NCBI GenBank assembly: GCA_004519485.1
Contig: CP038108.1
Location: 124,001 to 188,000, forward strand
Reading direction: 5' to 3'
From: Nannochloropsis oceanica
Taxonomy: Eukaryota; Sar; Eustigmatophyceae; Eustigmatales; Monodopsidaceae
DNA: 64,000 nt
A program made the position numbers and the translations under genes. The notes beneath the pieces were generated by a model that saw nothing but the letters and a program-made list of their open reading frames with translations, was not told where the DNA came from and searched no databases. Of the stretch, positions 58,772 through 64,000 are shown piece by piece (the stretch's first letter is position 1; every line of letters starts with the position of its first letter).

Positions 58772-59921
58772 TTATGTTCTCTCTCCACTTCTCTTCGACA
58801 CGTACCATTTCATCCCCCACAAAAATAACCCCATCCCCACTCCAACCACGCCCGTCTTCCCTCGCTCCCTCCACCGGTACCTCCTGTCCGCCTCCCCTAC
58901 CTTTCGTACCACGTCCATCACCACACCTTTATTACCGGCCACCACCCTGCCCTTCCCTAAATTCAACTCCCAAGCCTCTCCGCCCAAGCCTACAACGACC
59001 CCCCCCGCCTCCTCTACGAGTATTTTCCCGGCGGCCACATCCCACACACCTCCATAACCATCTTCCAAATACACGTCAACCTTACCCGCGGCCACCATGG
59101 CAAGATTCACACAGGCCGAGCCCGACATCCGCAGACCCTGCAATGGTCCGGGCTCTCCCCTCGTCATTAGGTAATGGAGGCGTGCGAAGGACAGATGGGA
59201 GAAACGCCAGTCACGGGACGACCCTATATTGTTAACGAGCAAAGCATCATGTATACCCGTGGCCCTGCCCACGCAGAGGGGGGTATCATTGCAGCGTGTG
59301 CCTCCTCCCCCTCGCCACGCAGTGTACATCTCGTTCAGGTAGGGGATGAAGACCACGCCGACGACGATAGTTTGGTGGACGCTGAGGGCAATGGCGACTG
59401 CGACAAGTGGGTGGCCATGGACAAAGTTGGTTGTGCCTGTTAGAGAGGTAGGAGTGAGACGAGAGGATAATAAAAAGTGAGTTTATGGAAAGTGTGATTT
59501 CGGAGGGGCGGGAGAAGGGGAGGAAGTGGGGTTTGAAAATGAGTGCATCAAGTGTACCATCGATGGGATCGCAGATCCAGGTGGGAGCTGCTTCACCAGG
59601 GGAGCCGAAAGGAGGAGGGGAGGAGGCGGAGGATGGGCCGGAGAGATAGGTAGACTCTTCCCCGACAAAATGATGCGTAGGATACTTGGTCCGAAGAGCT
59701 TGGAAAATGCCTTCTTCGCATTGTCGATCGACTTCTGTGACCAGATCCACACCGCCCTTGCTCTCGATAACAAGGCGAGGGTTCGTCTGACGCTCACGTA
59801 GGGAGGCCATGATGAGCTCGCCTGCAGCACGTGCCGCTTTTTCGGCGCTTCGGCAGTAGGCTTCGAGTTCTTCGGGGGGCGGAGGGGGCGGAGGGGTGGG
59901 AACATCGTTTGATAGTGGCAT
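58772..59921 (-). CDS. Inositol-monophosphatase family phosphatase
   Basis: Two exons in phase (59558-59921, 58772-59436), 342 aa. It hydrolyses inositol monophosphate or a similar sugar phosphate using magnesium. Motifs: VDLVTEVDRQCEEGI, FVGEES (metal Glu), WICDPIDGTTNFVHG with the intron splitting the Gly codon, and the C-terminal VWDVAAGKILVEEAGG (metal Asp). YLNEMYTAWRGGGGTRCND is the usual IMPase middle block. The N-terminus is Pro-rich and lacks a presequence. The C-terminus has an extra segment, GVVGVGMGLFLWGMKWYV, followed by KRSGERT, which could anchor the protein to a membrane; soluble IMPases end before this. It converges with the kinase gene, 228 bp between stops. Confidence 0.92.
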
Positions 59922-60903
59922 GGCTGCTGCTGTGAATGGGGGAATGGGGGAGAAAATTCGAATAGGTGCAGGTCAGCGTAGAGATAAATTGAGACCATGC
60001 CCATCATCATAAATCACAAACAGCATCATTAAGATCATCCACGCGTGCTATATTTTTTTGTGTACAGGCGCGTCTTTATCTGGTAACGGGTTTGGACCTG
60101 CTCGTGACAGGGGGAAGGGGCGTCAAAGCGAGACACCGCGCAACCAACCAGGAGAAGTTGGCAACATAGCATATGCTACTGCACTCTAAGTTTTCTAAAA
60201 AGGCGTTCGTTGAGCTGGTCATTCATTATTGTCTATGGTTGGGTTCGTTTAGGGAGAGTGAAATGAACGGGCTTGCATTGCTTGCTTTTGCGACAGGGGG
60301 TTAAAGCGCTCGCCAACGCCGATCTGTGAGGTAGACGAGGCGTGCGCGTACTTTCCTTTGGACAGCGCTTCAGAGTATGTGAAGCACTATAGCTTTTCAC
60401 GCTCAAGTATAAGTTGTGCATAGTTTGTGGGTTCTCTGATGCCTTCCCATTTTTACCTCCCCGTATCCGTGCTTGGGTGGCCGTTGTTGAAAGCCCAACA
60501 CTTGACTGCTGTAATTTCTGTTGCGTGGGGGAGCGTGGCGTCAAGAAAGGGAAGCATACGTCAAAGAGCGTTCGACGGCATCGTGTGAGTTAAAAGATGA
60601 GCCGCCGCGGGCTGGTTAAGGGCCCTTACACAGAGATGGATGGCATTCGCACGAGGTGGTGTCAAGTGGCAAGTTGCTGGCGCCAAAGAAGCAAGCAACC
60701 AGGGGGCGTCACCACATTTGCCTGGCATGTGAATCTGAGCGTGTCTTTGAGTATAGCACGCCGTACAGCGTGGCTTCCGACGCAACGGGACAGCTAGTAT
60801 CATACTCTCCTAGCCATCCCTGGCTCTCGGGTCCCAACTTTCACACAAACACACAAACACACGCGTACACACACAGATCCTCCTTCTACCTCTCCAAGCA
60901 ACC
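59922..60903. other. Divergent intergenic region IMPase / VDAC
   Basis: About 980 bp that should include both promoters. A CA-rich stretch (60840-60875) lies just before the VDAC start. No RNA gene or defined element was found. Confidence 0.5.
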
Positions 60904-63130
60904 ATGAGCAAAACTACCCCGGCTTTTTTCAAGGACTTTAACAAGCCAGCTGACAGTAAGTTCATGGTGAACAGATGGAGAATGGGATGGATGTGTGCGT
61001 GGGAGAGTGAGAGGGGACAGGGGAAGGCATTTTGATCGACATGTTTTGATCGACATGAGCAGCACCAGCAGCATCACCATGACATGTTAGGAGCAGCAGG
61101 GCTGCATGCGGCAGTGATGGCACAGTGGCAAAGTTCTCTCACACTATTTTCACATCTTTCGCGTCCCCTTTTCACAGCCATCCTCAACGATGACTACTCG
61201 CTCAAGCGCACGCTCAAGGTCAAGCACGTCACCCCTGACGGCGTGGTACGTACCTCTAGGATTGGAGGCCGGTCCTCCCTGCTTTCCTCCCTCTCCTCTT
61301 TGTCTTTGCCTCCTTCGTGCTGTATGGTTTTTCCACGCATCTCCTGCATGACGTCCGCACGGGGTTCACGCAGTAAATAAATAGCATGCATATCAAACAC
61401 TCCATTTCTGTCGTCTTACTCCACCCATCCCTCCCTCCCATTTCCTTCCCTTCTCCTTGTCTCATGAAGACCATCACCACCGAGAACGAGCTGGCCGGAA
61501 AGGACGGGAAGTACGACCTGAAGGCTAAGATTTCGGGGAAGTATAAGCACGGTGCCACCGGCTTTTCGGTGGACAAGCTACAGCTTAAGGAGACGGGCGG
61601 CATGTAAGGAGGGAGAGAGGGAGAGAGGGAGAAAGGGAGAGAAAGAGAGTGGACTCTATGGTTTGTATAAAGAAATTATGATTCGGGGCTGGACGCCTGA
61701 TGATCACACATGAGATAATTGTTCTTCTCTTTGACGTACCTCCTTCCTTCCCTCCCTCCCTCCCTCCCTCCCTCCCTCCCTCACAGAGTGGGTGAGTTCG
61801 CCCTGGCAGGCGTGGCCCCCGGTCTGACCTTCACCTTTAAGGGGGAAGAGAAGCCCACAGGTGAGCTTGGCCTCGAATACACGGGGGCGCGGTTTGCGGT
61901 CAAGAGCGAGGTGAGGAAAAGAGGGAGGGAGGGAGGGAGGAAAAGAGGGGAAGTGCGAGGGTACGTCAGGTTGCGGCATGGTGATGTGGTGCCAACAGAC
62001 CATTTCCTTCCTCCCTTTCTTCCTCCCTCCCTCCCTCCCTCCCTCCCCCCTTCCCTTTATTTCAGGTGGACCTGGTCCAATTGAGTAAGCTCAAGGCCTC
62101 GGCGGTGCTGGCGCACGAGGGCGGCAAGGTACGATCTTTTCCTCCCTCCCTCCCTCCCTCCCTCTCTTCCCCTCCATCACCCTCTTACCTACCCCCTCCC
62201 TCCCTCCCTCTTTAGGTGGGTGGTGATGTGGAGGTGGCCCTGCCGGACGGGAAGAGCGATCTCGGTCTCAACCGTTGGTCGGTGGGAAGTGCCTATGGCA
62301 CCTCCACCTCCTTCGCCTCCATTGTCGCCGCCAGCGGTACGTTTCCTCCCTCCCTCCCTCCCTCCCTCCCTTTGATTCATCGATCATGGTTTGGCCTGAG
62401 AGGGCAGGATTCCAGAGATGTGGTGACAGAGGTGGTGGAGGTGCTGCTGCTGCTGCTGCTGCTCCCTATCAGCAAGGCTCACCCCTCCCTCCCTCCCTCC
62501 CTCCTTCCCATCCACAGGCAAGACCGGGATGGACTATTCGATCTACGGCGTGGTGAAGACCAGCCCCCCCCTCTCCGTGGCCGGCAAGCTCACCTACCCC
62601 TCGGGCGGTACGTCAGGCGGGAAGGAGGGGGGGAGGGGAAAGAGACGAGGAGGAAGGGAGCGATCGACAGATAGAAAGACATTCAACGAACTTCCTCCCT
62701 CCATCCCTCCCTCCATCCCTCCCTCCCTCCTTTCTATCCTCCCCCCCTCCCTCAATTCCTTCTTTCTTCCCTCCCTCGCTGCAGGCAACTACGGCGTTAC
62801 TTTAGGTGGGATTTACAAGTGCTCAGCCACCTCCACCCTCAAGGGCAAGATCAACATGAGCGGTCTCCTGTCGACCTCAATCATCCACGTAAGGAGAGAG
62901 GGGAAGGGGTGGGAGGGTGAGAAGAATGGAATGGGATTGGATGAAGGACGGTAGCCCCCGAAAGCAACAAACCAGCAATAGCACATGAACGCACGCCCCT
63001 CAACCCGCCTTCCCTCCCTCCCTTCCTCCCTCAGAACGTCCACCCCAAGGTGCAAGTGACGGCCACGGCCGAAGGCTCCCTCAAGACCATGCAGGACTAC
63101 AGGATGGGCTTCGGGGCCACGCTCGGGTAG
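60904..63130 (+). CDS. VDAC: Voltage-dependent anion channel (mitochondrial porin)
   Basis: Outer mitochondrial membrane beta-barrel for metabolite and ADP/ATP exchange. Nine exons close in phase: 60904-60955, 61178-61245, 61470-61603, 61787-61910, 62066-62128, 62216-62336, 62518-62607, 62785-62888, 63035-63130, giving 283 aa, the usual VDAC length. The N-terminus (MSKTTPAFFKDFNKPADT) is the amphipathic helix, followed by DDYSLKRTLKVKHVTPDGV, then alternating beta strands: YDLKAKISGKYKHGA, LTFTFKGEE, LGLEYTGARFAVKSE, KLKASAVLAHEG, KLTYPSGGNYGVTLGGIY, KVQVTATAEGSLKTMQDYRM and the C-terminal GFGATLG, a sorting-type beta-signal. No introns interrupt out of phase, and no cleavable presequence is present, as expected. 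Many introns have GGGA near the donor and CCCT near the acceptor. Confidence 0.95.
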
Positions 63131-64000
63131 TTAGGTTGATGTAGGGAAGGAGGGACGGGGGAGAGGGGGTAGGGAAGGAGGGAAGGACGGAGGGATGGAG
63201 GGAGGGGGCAGCAGAAGAATGGCTCGTACCTTCTCCTCTTTTCCCTACTCTCTCCTCCTTCTTAATGCTGGAGGTGTTGGGAGGGTCATGTGAACGAAGG
63301 AAGGAGGAAAGCTCATATTTATTGCCCTTGCTTTTCGGTTCAATCACTATTATAGAGAGATGAATATGGGAAAAAAGCGATCCCTAAAAAAAACAGAAAA
63401 ACACCAAAAAAAAATCGAAAGGGATGCGATGTTGGGAAAGAAAGAAAGGCTTTGTCATTCTTAATTCTTGGACCATACCCGGATGATGATGGCACGAAAG
63501 CCACATACATATTATCCACCTCCACTTGCAGTGGAGGACGGGAGGGAGGGAGGACGACGGTATGTCAGGTCGTTAAGGTTTTATGGAAGCACTTGTGGCG
63601 GTCATGGGAGTGAGTGTTAGCATTGTGGCAGGCACAAGCCAGAGAAGACGAAGAGGGAAAGGAGAAGTAAGGATGAAGAAGAAAGTTTCTCGGGAAAAGT
63701 GGGAGAGAGAGGTTTTCGTGAAGCATAATCAGGAGGAGCATAAGGATGAGGAGGAGAAAAAGGAAGAGGAGGAATAGATGGGGAAAAAAGATGAGGAGAT
63801 AAACGCAGCAAAGAAAATAAGAAACGAAAACAACGAAGACAAGAAATCAACTTTTTGGATCGATTTGCGTAAATCGTGAAGATTACGATTCTCAGCACTC
63901 CCTCGCTTGCAACAACACCGTACCCATGTGCAAGGTTAGTCATGCACACTCATTCCTTCTCTTCTTCTATCTCGACTTCGTTGTTTTTCCTCGCCTTGCT
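63131..64000. other. 3' flank of VDAC, no gene recognised
   Basis: About 870 bp with GGGA-rich runs at 63145-63210 and 63540-63555, poly-A patches (63386-63415) and purine-rich sequence at 63640-63775. The short open frames are Lys/Glu-rich products of purine runs. A gene could begin beyond the window. Confidence 0.45.

Overview
The window is GC-rich nuclear DNA from a unicellular eukaryote with a red-lineage secondary plastid. My best guess is a eustigmatophyte alga of the Nannochloropsis/Microchloropsis type. Several predicted proteins start with a signal peptide whose cleavage site is followed directly by Phe (PGK SAQA-FVAP, DapF LAQA-FLAP, pseudouridine synthase ARA-AFLLPS, a helicase LWG-FVTP), which is the ASAFAP-type bipartite plastid targeting signal of heterokonts. 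Introns are GT-AG and are filled with (CCCT)n or (GGGA)n. The species name is inference; the plastid type is well supported.

Layout: 85-1458 is the end of a low-complexity, apparently tail-anchored protein. 1.95-3.15 kb holds decayed Ty3/gypsy reverse-transcriptase fragments in opposite orientations. Then come a 13-exon COP9 signalosome CSN5 (3787-7726, minus), a U-box protein (8539-9647), a plastid RsuA-type pseudouridine synthase (10344-12096), a CEP41-like rhodanese protein (12234-13271, minus), plastid phosphoglycerate kinase (13987-15815), a bHLH protein (16786-19212, minus), ribonucleotide reductase small subunit (20156-23008), plastid diaminopimelate epimerase (24538-27441, minus), a DUF2256/TAT-signal/methyltransferase protein (27985-30226), a plastid UvrD-type helicase (31161-35882), a tocopherol-cyclase-like secretory protein (36673-38184, minus), a secreted phospholipase-A2-like protein (38833-40755, minus), SFT2 (41533-42156), two unrecognised proteins (42775-45037 minus; 45344-46802 plus), a type I metacaspase (47549-49917), a two-repeat dimeric alpha/beta-barrel protein (50501-51238, minus), a beta-lactamase-fold serine hydrolase (51457-53444), a RIM15/IREH/Greatwall-like AGC kinase with a likely lipid anchor (54312-58543), an inositol-monophosphatase family enzyme (58772-59921, minus) and VDAC (60904-63130).

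The genes are mostly housekeeping and form no pathway cluster, though many are plastid-directed (PGK, DapF, RNA modification, helicase, methyltransferase). Many are arranged divergently across 200-980 bp intergenic stretches. Exon structures were built by eye from splice sites, reading phase and family conservation; for nearly all multi-exon genes every intron phase closes.

The most unusual signals are structural. Three genes (CSN5, RNR2, the PLA2-like gene) carry a decayed partial copy of an exon in the intron just upstream of the real exon. Many introns carry (GGGA)n next to the donor and (CCCT)n next to the acceptor, so their ends could pair. Two genes have coding poly-G tracts whose length breaks the frame. 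One gene joins a DUF2256 zinc ribbon to an internal twin-arginine signal and a methyltransferase.
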